Assembly: GCA_000961585.1 (NCBI GenBank)
Contig: LADN01000068.1
Span: 1-64,000 of the forward strand
DNA from: Peptococcaceae bacterium BRH_c4a
GTDB taxonomy: Bacteria > Bacillota > Desulfotomaculia > Desulfotomaculales > Desulfocucumaceae
DNA length: 64,000 bases
Direction: 5' to 3'
Position numbers and translations under genes: made by a program. Below the pieces are notes generated by a model that ran no database searches, had not been told where the DNA came from, and saw nothing but the letters and a program-made list of their open reading frames with translations. Shown in pieces: positions 45,068 through 53,772 of this stretch. The number at the start of each line of letters is the position of its first letter. Position 1 is the stretch's first letter.

Positions 45068-46898
45068 GAAAAAAATACTGGTCATTCTTTTTTTATTAAT
45101 GGTCCTTGCGCTATTGATCCAGCTTGCACGGTCGCATTATATATTTTCCATTCAAAGAAACAATGCATTAGCTATTGAATTGGATGGCCGGATGATTTTT
45201 AATGCGCTTCCCGAAGATATGATCAACAGAAAAGAAAGGGACAGCTACTGCGTCCTGTTCGACTCACGGGAACCTAACAGTGTGGTTCTTAAAGACAATA
45301 TTATCCGGATGATTGATTTGATGAAGAAGGATTATTCCTTGTCTGATATTAGCAAAGTTAATAAATTGGATCTGGCGGCCGATACGGCAATCATATGTCT
45401 CAAACGCCTAAGCGATATTCCGGATATGGACTACCTGATGGACTTTGCCGAGCAGGGCGGTTCTGTTTTTTTTGCAACAACCCCGGAACTTGGAGATAAT
45501 TTTTATAAAATATATAGAAAAATAGGAATCCATGAGGCCAATGAACATGTATATACAGAGGGCATAACAATGCTAAACAACGTAATGTTGGGCTCCCAGG
45601 GGTTATCCGTGGGAAGTGACTTTATTAATAACACATCCCTTACCGTTGTACTGGATGACAGGTGTCGGCTGCATGCAGAATCATTGGATAAAATACCGTT
45701 GCTTTGGGATGTACCCTATGGAAAGGGCAAAATAGTGGTTTTTAATGGCACAATGCTGAATGTAAAGGGAAGCAGGGGACTTATTGCAGGCACACTCAGC
45801 CTATTGAAGGAAGATTACTTATACCCTATCATGAATTTTAAGGTGGTGTTTATCGATGATTTTCCTGCACCTTTTCCTGAAGGATATATTGATTCGATTT
45901 ATAAGGAATATGGGCGAAGCACAAAAGGATTCTTCAGGGATGTGTGGTGGCCGGATATTCTAAGAACTGGTGCACTTTATGATATTAAGTATAGTGGAAT
46001 GATAATTAGCTCCTATAATAATAATGTAAAACCACCCTTCATCCCTAAAAGTGGTCAGGATACAACAAATTTGATTCTGTATGGGCGGGAGCTTCTAAAA
46101 AATGGCGGCGAGATGGGAATTCATGGATATAACCATCAGTCCCTTATATTAAAAGGCGAGCCTATGGAGCATTACGTTACCTCAGTGTTGGAATATAATG
46201 TATGGGAAACCTGGGAGGATATTAAAAAATCCCTTGATTCTTCTATGCAATACTTTGAGACCGCATACAAGGATTACGTTATTGCCAGCTATGTACCTCC
46301 TTCCAATGTCCTCGGACCAACCGGGAGAAGCTTACTGAAGAAGTCAATTCCTGATCTTGAGACAATTGCATCCATCTATTTTATAGACAACGAAGCGGAT
46401 GCTTATGTACAGGAGTTTGAAATAGCAGAAGATGGGATTGTGGAGTTTCCAAGGCTGACATATGGTTATACCAATGATGATATAAACACCTGGCGTATTA
46501 TAAACGGTATTACTTCTATGGGAATTGTATCCCATTTTATCCACCCTGACGATGTACTTGACATGGAAAGAAACAAGGACAAACCATGGAGTGATCTATC
46601 CAAGGAGTTCGAAGCCTTTTTCAAAAAGGTATGGGACAGTTTTCCGTGGCTCAGGAGTATGACTGTTACGGGTGGGAGCAGAGAGGCCAGGAAGTTTATT
46701 GAAAGCCGCACCTATATAGAATATGAGAGTAACGGTATCAAAGGCTACATCAACGGCTTTTCGGGAGAGTCCTATTTTATTCTAAGGACGGGTAAAAAAG
46801 CCTCGGCTGGAGAGAACTGCAGTGTTAAGTCAATTGATAAGGGCGCTTATATTGTTTGTGCAAAAAAATCGGCTTTTAGCATCGCACTAAGTAGGTGA
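45054..46898 (+). CDS. pelA: PelA-type polysaccharide deacetylase (DUF2194)
   Basis: A 614-residue protein anchored by one N-terminal helix (about 8-25). An N-terminal glutamine-amidotransferase-like region (about 60-255) precedes a metal-dependent deacetylase region: IDDFPAP near 267 supplies the Asp, and GIHGYNH near 355-361 supplies two His residues. The PelA glycoside hydrolase domain is absent, as reported for Gram-positive Pel clusters. It would deacetylate the polymer outside the membrane. GGAGTG precedes the ATG, and the gene overlaps pelE by 14 nt. Confidence 0.85.
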   Translation: MNISRKKILVILFLLMVLALLIQLARSHYIFSIQRNNALAIELDGRMIFNALPEDMINRKERDSYCVLFDSREPNSVVLKDNIIRMIDLMKKDYSLSDISKVNKLDLAADTAIICLKRLSDIPDMDYLMDFAEQGGSVFFATTPELGDNFYKIYRKIGIHEANEHVYTEGITMLNNVMLGSQGLSVGSDFINNTSLTVVLDDRCRLHAESLDKIPLLWDVPYGKGKIVVFNGTMLNVKGSRGLIAGTLSLLKEDYLYPIMNFKVVFIDDFPAPFPEGYIDSIYKEYGRSTKGFFRDVWWPDILRTGALYDIKYSGMIISSYNNNVKPPFIPKSGQDTTNLILYGRELLKNGGEMGIHGYNHQSLILKGEPMEHYVTSVLEYNVWETWEDIKKSLDSSMQYFETAYKDYVIASYVPPSNVLGPTGRSLLKKSIPDLETIASIYFIDNEADAYVQEFEIAEDGIVEFPRLTYGYTNDDINTWRIINGITSMGIVSHFIHPDDVLDMERNKDKPWSDLSKEFEAFFKKVWDSFPWLRSMTVTGGSREARKFIESRTYIEYESNGIKGYINGFSGESYFILRTGKKASAGENCSVKSIDKGAYIVCAKKSAFSIALSR

Positions 46899-46902
46899 AG
46901 GA

Positions 46903-48309
46903 ATGAAAATTTGTATTATAGCCGAAGGCAGCTATCCTTTCATAACCGGCGGCGTTTCAAGTTGGATACAGATGCTCATCAGGAACTTTCCGGAGCATCA
47001 GTTTGTAATCTATGCCATCGGCGCAGAGAATAAAAACAGGGGGAAATTCGTTTACAGCTTGCCATCTAATGTTATCGGAATCACGGAAGTGTTCCTTGAC
47101 ACCTTCCTGCACGAAAAGGGGAAATGGGGAAAACGGTTTAAATTGAGCAACAGTGAAGGGATTATTTTTCAGAATCTTCTAAATGGAAGGGACTTTAATT
47201 GGGATGAATTATTCAGCATCTTGGCAAGATTTGATTCAATGACGGACTTCATTTTGAGCAAGAGCTTTTATGACATTCTTTCCCAAGCATATGCCGTAAA
47301 GTTCTCTCAAACCTCCTTCGTTGACTATTTTTGGTCGGTGCGCGGCATGGTGCTGCCGCTCTTTAATATCGTCAGACAGCCTATACCTGAAGCCGATCTT
47401 TATCATAGCGTATCTGCAGGATATGCCGGAGTGGTTGGCGCCCTTTGCGCATACTTAACCAAAAAGCCATATATACTGACGGAGCATGGCATATATACCA
47501 GGGAGAGGGAGGAAGAAATCATTAAATCCCAGTGGTTGAAGGGATATTTCAAGGATATGTGGATTGATTTCTTTTACAGCATGTCAAGGAGTGCTTATAG
47601 TAAGGCGGATCGAGCCATATCGTTATTTGGCAGGAACAGGGAGATCCAGATTGAGTTGGGCTGTCCTGCGGAGAAAATTCAAGTCATTTCCAATGGCGTA
47701 AGTCTGGAAGAATATAATCAAATTGCCAATGAGCCCAGGGATAAAGGCGAAATAAATATTGGCGCCATTGTTAGGGTCGTTCCTATAAAGGATATCAAGA
47801 CCATGATTCACGCCTTTGCACTGGTTAAAGAGGAAATCCCAAATGCCGGCTTTTATATCATGGGGCCTACCGATGAAGATCCCTTATACTTTGAAGAATG
47901 CATGCGATTGGTAGAGCTTTTAGGTGTTAAGGATGTAATGTTTACAGGCAAGGTTAATATTAAGGATTATATTGGGAAGATAGATGTAATGACGCTGACA
48001 AGCATCAGTGAAGGGCAACCGCTGGCAATACTGGAGACCATGGCGTGCAAAAAACCGTCTGTGGCCACCGATGTGGGAAGTTGCAGGGAACTGCTGTACG
48101 GTAACAATGACAATTACGGTGAGGCTGGGATTGTCGTACCGGTCATGGATTATGTAAAAATCGCCCAAGCCATTATTGAACTCTGCAAGAACAAGGGACT
48201 TCGCGATATGATGGGTAAGAATGCATATAATCGGGTTGCGGGCATTTACACCCTTGACATTTTCATAGATTCATACAGGAAACTATATAGCAGCCTGGGA
48301 GGGGTATGA
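46903..48309 (+). CDS. pelF: Pel polysaccharide glycosyltransferase PelF
   Basis: A cytosolic GT-B glycosyltransferase of 468 residues (family 4-like), the Pel polymerase subunit. The N-terminal EGSYPFITGGVSSW is a PelF hallmark, TEHGIYTRERE near 192 is the acceptor-site region, and SISEGQPLAILE near 366-378 is the nucleotide-sugar EX7E-like motif. AGGTGAAGG lies before the ATG, 4 nt after pelA. Confidence 0.95.
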   Translation: MKICIIAEGSYPFITGGVSSWIQMLIRNFPEHQFVIYAIGAENKNRGKFVYSLPSNVIGITEVFLDTFLHEKGKWGKRFKLSNSEGIIFQNLLNGRDFNWDELFSILARFDSMTDFILSKSFYDILSQAYAVKFSQTSFVDYFWSVRGMVLPLFNIVRQPIPEADLYHSVSAGYAGVVGALCAYLTKKPYILTEHGIYTREREEEIIKSQWLKGYFKDMWIDFFYSMSRSAYSKADRAISLFGRNREIQIELGCPAEKIQVISNGVSLEEYNQIANEPRDKGEINIGAIVRVVPIKDIKTMIHAFALVKEEIPNAGFYIMGPTDEDPLYFEECMRLVELLGVKDVMFTGKVNIKDYIGKIDVMTLTSISEGQPLAILETMACKKPSVATDVGSCRELLYGNNDNYGEAGIVVPVMDYVKIAQAIIELCKNKGLRDMMGKNAYNRVAGIYTLDIFIDSYRKLYSSLGGV

Positions 48310-48310
48310 C

Positions 48311-49798
48311 ATGGCAGGAATTGGATTTGAACTGAGAAAATTATTTACCGGAAAGGGATACCTTGATAGTATAAAAGCATACTTCGTATCCTCCCTGGTG
48401 ACGGTTGGTCCCATGATTCTATGTATTACGCTTATGACGGTGCTGCAGATACTCCTTATGTACGTAGGCGTGGACTTTTCGCAAAGAGAGCTGTTTTTGT
48501 CAGCGATGGTTTATGCCTTTGTTTTTTCGCTTGTGGTGGCCAGCATCTTCATTATGCTTGCTTCCAGGTATATCGCCGATATGGTTTTTATCAAGGACTA
48601 TAATCGGATTATAGCGTCTTTTTACGGGGTTATTGTGGTCTGCCTCCCCATCGGAGGTCTTTTGGGAGGGATTTTTTACCAGAGGTCCCCCATTGATTTG
48701 CCGTTTAAGTTGGCAGCTTACTTGTTTTATATGGAGCTTATTGTTATATGGATTCAGGCTATTTACATATCGTTGTTCAGGGATTATTTTAAAATACTGA
48801 TAGGGTTTTTGACAGGGGTTGTCACTGCAATTATATTGTCATGCGTTGCCCTGCTTTTTACCGAGGTAAGAGCAGTACTGGGTCTTTTAATATCCATTGA
48901 CATAGGTTTTTTTGTTATTATGGTATCCTATATGCACTATCTGAAGAGGTTCCTTCCAGATACAGACAGGAATATTTTTAACTTTATATCCTATATTGAC
49001 CGATATCCATCATTGATATTTATATGCTTTTTTTACAATCTGGGAATGTATTCCCATAATTTTGTATTCTGGTTAAGCGAATATGGGGTCAGGGCGGCAG
49101 ATACATACAGTTTTGCTCCTTTTTATGATGTTCCTATGTTTTATGCCTATTTCACCATCGTCCCGACCCTGGTGCTTTTTGTTGTTACAGTGGAAACATC
49201 TTTTATAGAGAAATATAAAAACTACTACGGCAATATTAATAACGGTGGAAATTACCAGGAGATCGAAATGGCGAAGAAGGAAATGTCGGTGGTTTTAGCT
49301 CAGGAAATAAGCTATATCATGGAAGTACAGCTGTTTTTTTCGATCATTTCACTGCTTATAGGGAGAAAACTGCTGCCGAAAATAGGGATGACCGGGCTTT
49401 CCATAGATATATTCAGCATCCTTGTGCTGGGCTGTTACGTGTTTGTCTTGATGTTTGTCATTATACTGATACTGCTGTATTTTGACGATAGAAAAGGCGC
49501 ACTGATTACAACCTCGTTTTTTCTTCCCAGCAATATCCTTTTTAGTATGCTGACCTTGCAATGGGGAGAAGCTTACTTTGGACTGGGCTTTTTTATGTCA
49601 GGTTTTTTCTCGCTGCTGATTGGACTTGGCAGGCTCATATATTATATCAGGAATATAGATTACTATACATTTTGCTCCCAGCCGATACTCTATAAAGAAC
49701 AAATTGGTTTATTTACCAAACTCTCACGGCTGCTTGAGGGGGACAGGAGGACAACATCTCCGGCAGGGAAAGACCCAGCCCCTTTTCCTGGCACATGA
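48311..49798 (+). CDS. pelG: Pel polysaccharide export membrane protein PelG
   Basis: A 495-residue membrane protein with about 12 helices, related to the Wzx/MATE-like polysaccharide transporters. The first residues MAGIGFELRKLF are the PelG signature. It forms the synthase-export complex with PelD, PelE and PelF. GGAGGGG lies 6 nt before the ATG, 1 nt after the pelF stop. It is the last pel gene; no pelB or pelC (outer-membrane parts) follows. The C-terminal tail after about 475 is proline-rich and less conserved. Confidence 0.95.
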   Translation: MAGIGFELRKLFTGKGYLDSIKAYFVSSLVTVGPMILCITLMTVLQILLMYVGVDFSQRELFLSAMVYAFVFSLVVASIFIMLASRYIADMVFIKDYNRIIASFYGVIVVCLPIGGLLGGIFYQRSPIDLPFKLAAYLFYMELIVIWIQAIYISLFRDYFKILIGFLTGVVTAIILSCVALLFTEVRAVLGLLISIDIGFFVIMVSYMHYLKRFLPDTDRNIFNFISYIDRYPSLIFICFFYNLGMYSHNFVFWLSEYGVRAADTYSFAPFYDVPMFYAYFTIVPTLVLFVVTVETSFIEKYKNYYGNINNGGNYQEIEMAKKEMSVVLAQEISYIMEVQLFFSIISLLIGRKLLPKIGMTGLSIDIFSILVLGCYVFVLMFVIILILLYFDDRKGALITTSFFLPSNILFSMLTLQWGEAYFGLGFFMSGFFSLLIGLGRLIYYIRNIDYYTFCSQPILYKEQIGLFTKLSRLLEGDRRTTSPAGKDPAPFPGT

Positions 49799-49847
49799 AT
49801 GACTTTTTAATGGCCTTCCTGGCCTTGATTACCTTGGAAATAGGACG

Positions 49848-50681
49848 TCAATATTTCAGCGCAATTCCGTAAAGATCGGTGCGCCTGTGTTCCAAAAGGG
49901 GCAGCTCACGCCTGACCCTGTCGATTCTTTCCTGGGAGATATCCCCGGTTATTATCTCTTCTCCGTCCCCGGCACGGGATATAACGTCCCCCCAGGGATC
50001 AATGATCATGGAGTGGCCGTAGGACACGTAAGAGGCGTCAGTGTTCCGGGCCGGCGAGGCGGCTATTACATAAACCTGGTTATCCACCGCCCGGCAGCGG
50101 TAAACCATGTCCCAGTGGGCCGGGCCGGTGGTCATGTTAAAGGCGGCGGGTATGACTATGACCCTGGCCCCGCCCAGCGCCATCAGCCTGATTAATTCCG
50201 GAAACCTCACGTCATAGCAAACGGCCACGCCTATATCACACATCTGGGTTTTTATAACGGTAGGCTGGCCGCCCGCCCCCAGGGTGCTGGATTCCATAAC
50301 CCTTACACCCCCGGGAAGATCAACATCAAAAAGATGCATTTTCCTGTGCCTGCCCAACAATTTACCATCCGGCCCGAACATAAAGCTGCTGTTGAAGGTG
50401 CTGCCTCCCTCCCGCTCTGGCACAGACCCCCCCACCAGGTATATTTTTTCTTCGGCGGCGGTCTCCGACAGCATGGCGAAGGTTTCCCCGCCGGGATAGC
50501 TTTCGGCGTACCGGGGAAACTGCCTGGCAACATACGGGCAGTTGAACATTTCGGGCAGCACCACCAACTTTGCCCCCTGGTCCGCCGCCCCGGTGATCAT
50601 ACTGCGGGCGGTGGCCAGGTTTTTTTTCTTATCTTCCACCACTGCCATCTGGCATACCGCAGTCTTAAAATTTTGCACCAA
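49848..50681 (-). CDS. Nitrilase-superfamily amidohydrolase (omega-amidase-like)
   Basis: A carbon-nitrogen hydrolase of 277 residues. Catalytic triad: Glu44 (LPEMF), Lys113 (HRKMHLFD) and Cys154 (VCYDVRFPE). The sequence is close to Nit2/omega-amidases, which hydrolyse alpha-ketoglutaramate and related amides. The start is TTG 50681 or GTG 50678 behind GGAGG. It follows the floA-hypothetical gene run on the same strand and is convergent with pelG; the gap of 49 nt has no obvious terminator. Confidence 0.9.
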   Translation of the reverse strand: MVQNFKTAVCQMAVVEDKKKNLATARSMITGAADQGAKLVVLPEMFNCPYVARQFPRYAESYPGGETFAMLSETAAEEKIYLVGGSVPEREGGSTFNSSFMFGPDGKLLGRHRKMHLFDVDLPGGVRVMESSTLGAGGQPTVIKTQMCDIGVAVCYDVRFPELIRLMALGGARVIVIPAAFNMTTGPAHWDMVYRCRAVDNQVYVIAASPARNTDASYVSYGHSMIIDPWGDVISRAGDGEEIITGDISQERIDRVRRELPLLEHRRTDLYGIALKY

Positions 50682-50739
50682 GCTTACCGCCTCCCGGTTG
50701 GGAATCGCCAGTCATAAATGACCTGTCATCGGTTATGTT

Positions 50740-51306
50740 CTAATACCTTCTATACTGACGCCCGACGACTGACGACTGACGTCCATTCCTGCCTCCCCTG
50801 CTCCCCAGCACCTCGGCCATAATTATTCCCGCGTATATTCCCGACGGTGAAAAAAGATGGTTCAGCAGTGCCCTGGGGTGGCCCGAATCGTGGCAGTCAT
50901 TGCCATTAGGCCTTTCTTCACATACTGCTTCCCGGGGACATTCAGGTATAGCCCTCTGTTCTGTGACGGCATCCTCCGGCTCCCTGCTTTTAATTTTAAA
51001 GCTGTGCCCGTGAACCACCGGATTGTTTTCCGGGTCCTCCCGGCGGAGAGTGGAAACTTCCCGCTCCGGGTTCCACTGGTTCGGCTTGGGCGCGTCGTCA
51101 TAATCACTCCGGCTTCGGTTGCCAGCTTCAGCCCCTCTGCCGGGAGAATCATTACGCCCCGGAAGGGATGCGTCATCATATTCATTCCGGCTCCCGTAAC
51201 CTGCTTCAACCTCTTCGCCGGGAAAATCATTCCGTTTCGGGGGGGCCTCCATCGGCCTCCGGCTCCACGGCCCCGACAGGGGCCGGTCGTCGTCAATTCT
51301 GTTCAT
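50740..51306 (-). CDS. Low-complexity hydrophilic protein of unknown function
   Basis: A 188-residue protein rich in Arg, Asp, Glu, Pro and Gly. It has an imperfect internal duplication of about 22 residues (near 25-70, with RNDFPGEE/RNDSPGRG and YDDA repeats). Only near 145-165 is there an ordered-looking segment (ALLNHLFSPSGIYAGIIMAEVLG). The last residues are encoded by a 7-nt tandem array (50746-50785). The gene lies between floA and a nitrilase on one strand. It is not a recognised family and could be a disordered partner of the FloA/NfeD membrane platform (speculative). Confidence 0.5.
   Translation of the reverse strand: MNRIDDDRPLSGPWSRRPMEAPPKRNDFPGEEVEAGYGSRNEYDDASLPGRNDSPGRGAEAGNRSRSDYDDAPKPNQWNPEREVSTLRREDPENNPVVHGHSFKIKSREPEDAVTEQRAIPECPREAVCEERPNGNDCHDSGHPRALLNHLFSPSGIYAGIIMAEVLGSRGGRNGRQSSVVGRQYRRY
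50746..50785. repeat. 7-nt array overlapping a gene's 3' end
   Basis: GACGACT-type units (three to four) encode the C-terminal residues of the low-complexity protein, so here the array reaches into a frame. Confidence 0.7.
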
Positions 51307-51345
51307 CTATTCACCACCATGATGGGAATTATTTTTCCGCCTTAT

Positions 51346-52338
51346 CTACTGGGATTTACCCGGTCGGTCCGAACCCTGACCCACCGTAGAAATACCATCC
51401 CTCATCTTTGTATCGGCCAGTATGTTCTGCATGTTATAGTAGTCCATTACCCCCAGCTTGCCCTGTCTAAGGGCATCGGACAGAGCTTTGGGCACCTCGG
51501 CCTCGGATTCCACCACCTTGGCCCTCATTTCCACCACTGCAGCCTTCATCTCCTGCTCTCTGGCCACCGCCATGGCCCTTCTCTCCTCGGCCTTGGCCTG
51601 GGCAATGCGCTTGTCGGCCTCGGCCTGGTCGGTCTGAAGCTGCGCCCCTATATTCCTGCCCACGTCCACATCGGCTATATCTATTGAGAGTATCTCAAAG
51701 GCCGTCCCGGCATCAAGGCCTTTTCCCAACACGGTCTTGGATATGGAATCGGGGTTCTCCAGCACTTGCTTGTGGGAGTTCGAGCTTCCCACGGTAGTAA
51801 CCACTCCTTCCCCGACCCTGGCCAGTATGGTTTCGGTGCCTGCGCCGCCCACCAGGCGGTCGATATTGGCCCTCACCGTCACCCTGGCCATCACCTTGAC
51901 CTCGATGCCGTCCTTGGCCACGGCTGAGATCAAGGGAGTTTGTATAACCTTGGGGTTTACGCTCATCTGAACGGCCTCCAGCACATCCCTGCCGGCCAGG
52001 TCTATGGCCGCCGCCCTTTCAAAGGGAAGGGGTATGTTGGCCCTGGCTGCGGCCACCAGGGCATTCACCACCCGGTCCACATTGCCTCCCGCCAGGTAGT
52101 GGGCCTCCAACTGGTTCACGGTTATTTCCAGGCCGGCCTTGACCGCCTTGATCAGGGGGTTTACTATCTGGGCCGGCGGCACGCGCCTAAGCCTCATGCC
52201 TATCAGTGTAATGATGCCTATGCGCACTCCGGCGGCCATGGCGGAAATCCACAGCCCCACCGGAATGAAGCTTAGAATTACGGAAAAACCGACCAGAATA
52301 AGCAAACCAAATATTAACGTTGACAGAAAAGTAGTCAC
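51346..52338 (-). CDS. floA: Flotillin-like protein FloA
   Basis: A membrane-associated scaffold protein of 330 residues, the usual FloA (YqfA) length. N-terminal hydrophobic hairpin (about 3-48), SPFH-like domain (about 60-230) and an Ala/Glu-rich coiled coil ([18 protein letters not shown] near 240). FloA organises functional membrane microdomains. A GTG at 52338 follows GGAGGTG by 10 nt and gives the family length; an ATG at 52377 would add 13 residues. It follows an nfeD gene, as in the Bacillus yqeZ-yqfA pair. Confidence 0.95.
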   Translation of the reverse strand: MTTFLSTLIFGLLILVGFSVILSFIPVGLWISAMAAGVRIGIITLIGMRLRRVPPAQIVNPLIKAVKAGLEITVNQLEAHYLAGGNVDRVVNALVAAARANIPLPFERAAAIDLAGRDVLEAVQMSVNPKVIQTPLISAVAKDGIEVKVMARVTVRANIDRLVGGAGTETILARVGEGVVTTVGSSNSHKQVLENPDSISKTVLGKGLDAGTAFEILSIDIADVDVGRNIGAQLQTDQAEADKRIAQAKAEERRAMAVAREQEMKAAVVEMRAKVVESEAEVPKALSDALRQGKLGVMDYYNMQNILADTKMRDGISTVGQGSDRPGKSQ

Positions 52339-52421
52339 CTGTACAAAACACCTCCGAATTTTACTTTTATTTCCCATTACTATTTTAACCGGAATGGCGA
52401 CTTTTAGATAGTGAGTCTTTT

Positions 52422-52922
52422 TTAGAGTTTTGTAATGGCCCTGACCACAATCCTAACCCCCACCACCCTGGTAACCTCAATGGCGGTTCCTGCCGGTATG
52501 AATTCTCCCTCGGTGATTACATCGATCCTCTGCCCGAAAATATCCGCAACGCCGGAAGGCCTCAGGGTAGTCAGGGCAACACCGGTCTTACCGATGTGCA
52601 TTGACAGTTCAGACTGCGGGGCTACGTATCCCGCCTCGTTTTGCTGCTTGGTTCTCAGTGTCAGCCTCTGCCATATGTCCAGCCTTTTGAACAGCTTCAG
52701 CGCCAAAAATATAAATGCCACCGTGGCTGCCAGCGCCCACGCCAGCGCCATGGTGGCCTGGGTAAAGTCAACGGCCAGCAGCATTATCCCCCAGACAAGG
52801 AATACTATCCCCGCTATTCCGGCAATCCCGAAACCGGGCAGGATAAAAATCTCCATAATCAGCGCAGCTATCCCCAGAAACAAAAGCAGCACAGAAGCCC
52901 AGACAAATAATTGGGGAGTCAT
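52422..52922 (-). CDS. nfeD: NfeD-like membrane protein
   Basis: A 166-residue protein with three or four N-terminal membrane helices (about 5-85) and a C-terminal OB-fold NfeD domain (about 100-166: [14 protein letters not shown] and [14 protein letters not shown]). It lacks the ClpP-like serine protease domain of long NfeD. ATG at 52922 follows GGAGGT by 6 nt. It is partnered with floA 83 nt downstream. Confidence 0.92.
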   Translation of the reverse strand: MTPQLFVWASVLLLFLGIAALIMEIFILPGFGIAGIAGIVFLVWGIMLLAVDFTQATMALAWALAATVAFIFLALKLFKRLDIWQRLTLRTKQQNEAGYVAPQSELSMHIGKTGVALTTLRPSGVADIFGQRIDVITEGEFIPAGTAIEVTRVVGVRIVVRAITKL

Positions 52923-52949
52923 TTCAATACCTCCTGTTTTCAGTATAGC

Positions 52950-52975
52950 TGACGGCTGATTGCTGACAGCTAGCT
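52950..52975. repeat. Short GCTGACN 7-nt array
   Basis: Four imperfect 7-nt units (GCTGACG, GCTGATT, GCTGACA, GCTAGCT) lie next to the rpsU terminator. Confidence 0.6.
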
Positions 52976-53006
52976 TAAAAATGCCCGGCGCTGTTACGCC
53001 GGGCAT
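52976..53006 (-). terminator. rpsU terminator
   Basis: ATGCCCGGCG (52981-52990) pairs perfectly with CGCCGGGCAT (52997-53006). The minus strand then reads TTTTT. It lies 60 nt beyond the rpsU stop and before nfeD. Confidence 0.88.
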
Positions 53007-53066
53007 TCCCTTATTGTGCCAGATAACTGATTTTTGATCTTACCCTCACAGGGGACACCTCGGTCT

Positions 53067-53243
53067 TTAGTGAAACTTGCGCTTCCTGGCGGCTTCGGAC
53101 TTCTTCTTCCGTCTTACACTTGGCTTTTCATAATGCTCGTGCTTTCTGGCCTCTGCCATTACACCCGCCTTTTGACAGGTGCGCTTGAAACGTCGGAGGG
53201 CGCTGTCCAGTGTCTCATTCTTACCGACACGTACTTCTGCCAT
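53067..53243 (-). CDS. rpsU: Ribosomal protein S21
   Basis: A 58-residue basic protein reading [19 protein letters not shown] at the N-terminus and ending RKRKFH, clearly bS21 of the small ribosomal subunit. An AGGGAGGG Shine-Dalgarno lies upstream. The gene lies between the HIT gene and its own terminator. The order mtaB-HIT-rpsU is common in Clostridia. Confidence 0.97.
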   Translation of the reverse strand: MAEVRVGKNETLDSALRRFKRTCQKAGVMAEARKHEHYEKPSVRRKKKSEAARKRKFH

Positions 53244-53352
53244 TCATTATCCCTCCCTCCGCCATACCGTAAACCTCTAACATCAATTAATACACCCCGT
53301 TGCCAAATTGCAAACACCACTTCATTATACATCCACGGATAAATGTAGTCAA

Positions 53353-53694
53353 CTAGCCCGGAGGCCAATGCAGGGTACGTCCAGCCATCAAATGGTAGTG
53401 TATGTGGAAAACCAACTGGCCGGCATCCTGATTACAGTTGGAAACCAGGCGAAACCCCTTTTCCAGACCCATTTCACGGGCCACATGGGCCGCTGCCAGG
53501 TGCAGGTCCCCTAATGGTCCGGAATCCGCTTCCTCCAAGTCAAAAAGTGTAGGTATATGTTTCTTTGGGATAAGCAGGAGGTGGACGGGGGCTGACGGCT
53601 TGATGTCTTTGAAAACAAGTACATTGTCATTTTCATACACGATTTCAGCCGGTATTTCTTTATTAACTATTTTGCAGAAGATACAGCCCTGCAA
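53353..53694 (-). CDS. HIT-family nucleotide-binding protein (HinT-like)
   Basis: A hydrolase of about 113 residues acting on nucleoside phosphoramidates or AMP conjugates. N-terminal CIFCKIVNKEIPA is typical of HinT; the catalytic histidine triad is HIHYHLM near 96-102. TTG at 53694 has GGGAGGTG 5 nt upstream and gives the standard N-terminus; an ATG at 53724 would add ten residues across the ribosome site. The gap to mtaB is 78 nt on the same strand. Confidence 0.93.
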   Translation of the reverse strand: MQGCIFCKIVNKEIPAEIVYENDNVLVFKDIKPSAPVHLLLIPKKHIPTLFDLEEADSGPLGDLHLAAAHVAREMGLEKGFRLVSNCNQDAGQLVFHIHYHLMAGRTLHWPPG

Positions 53695-53772
53695 GTTAAC
53701 ACCTCCCCCCGGAGAAGTATACATACTGCCTTTTGGATAATTTATTCAACAAAGGCACCTTCAAATCCTTCA

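Noticed and set aside
41369-49798. pelB or pelC homologs
   Set aside because: No outer-membrane porin/TPR or lipoprotein frame is present; this fits a Gram-positive Pel cluster.
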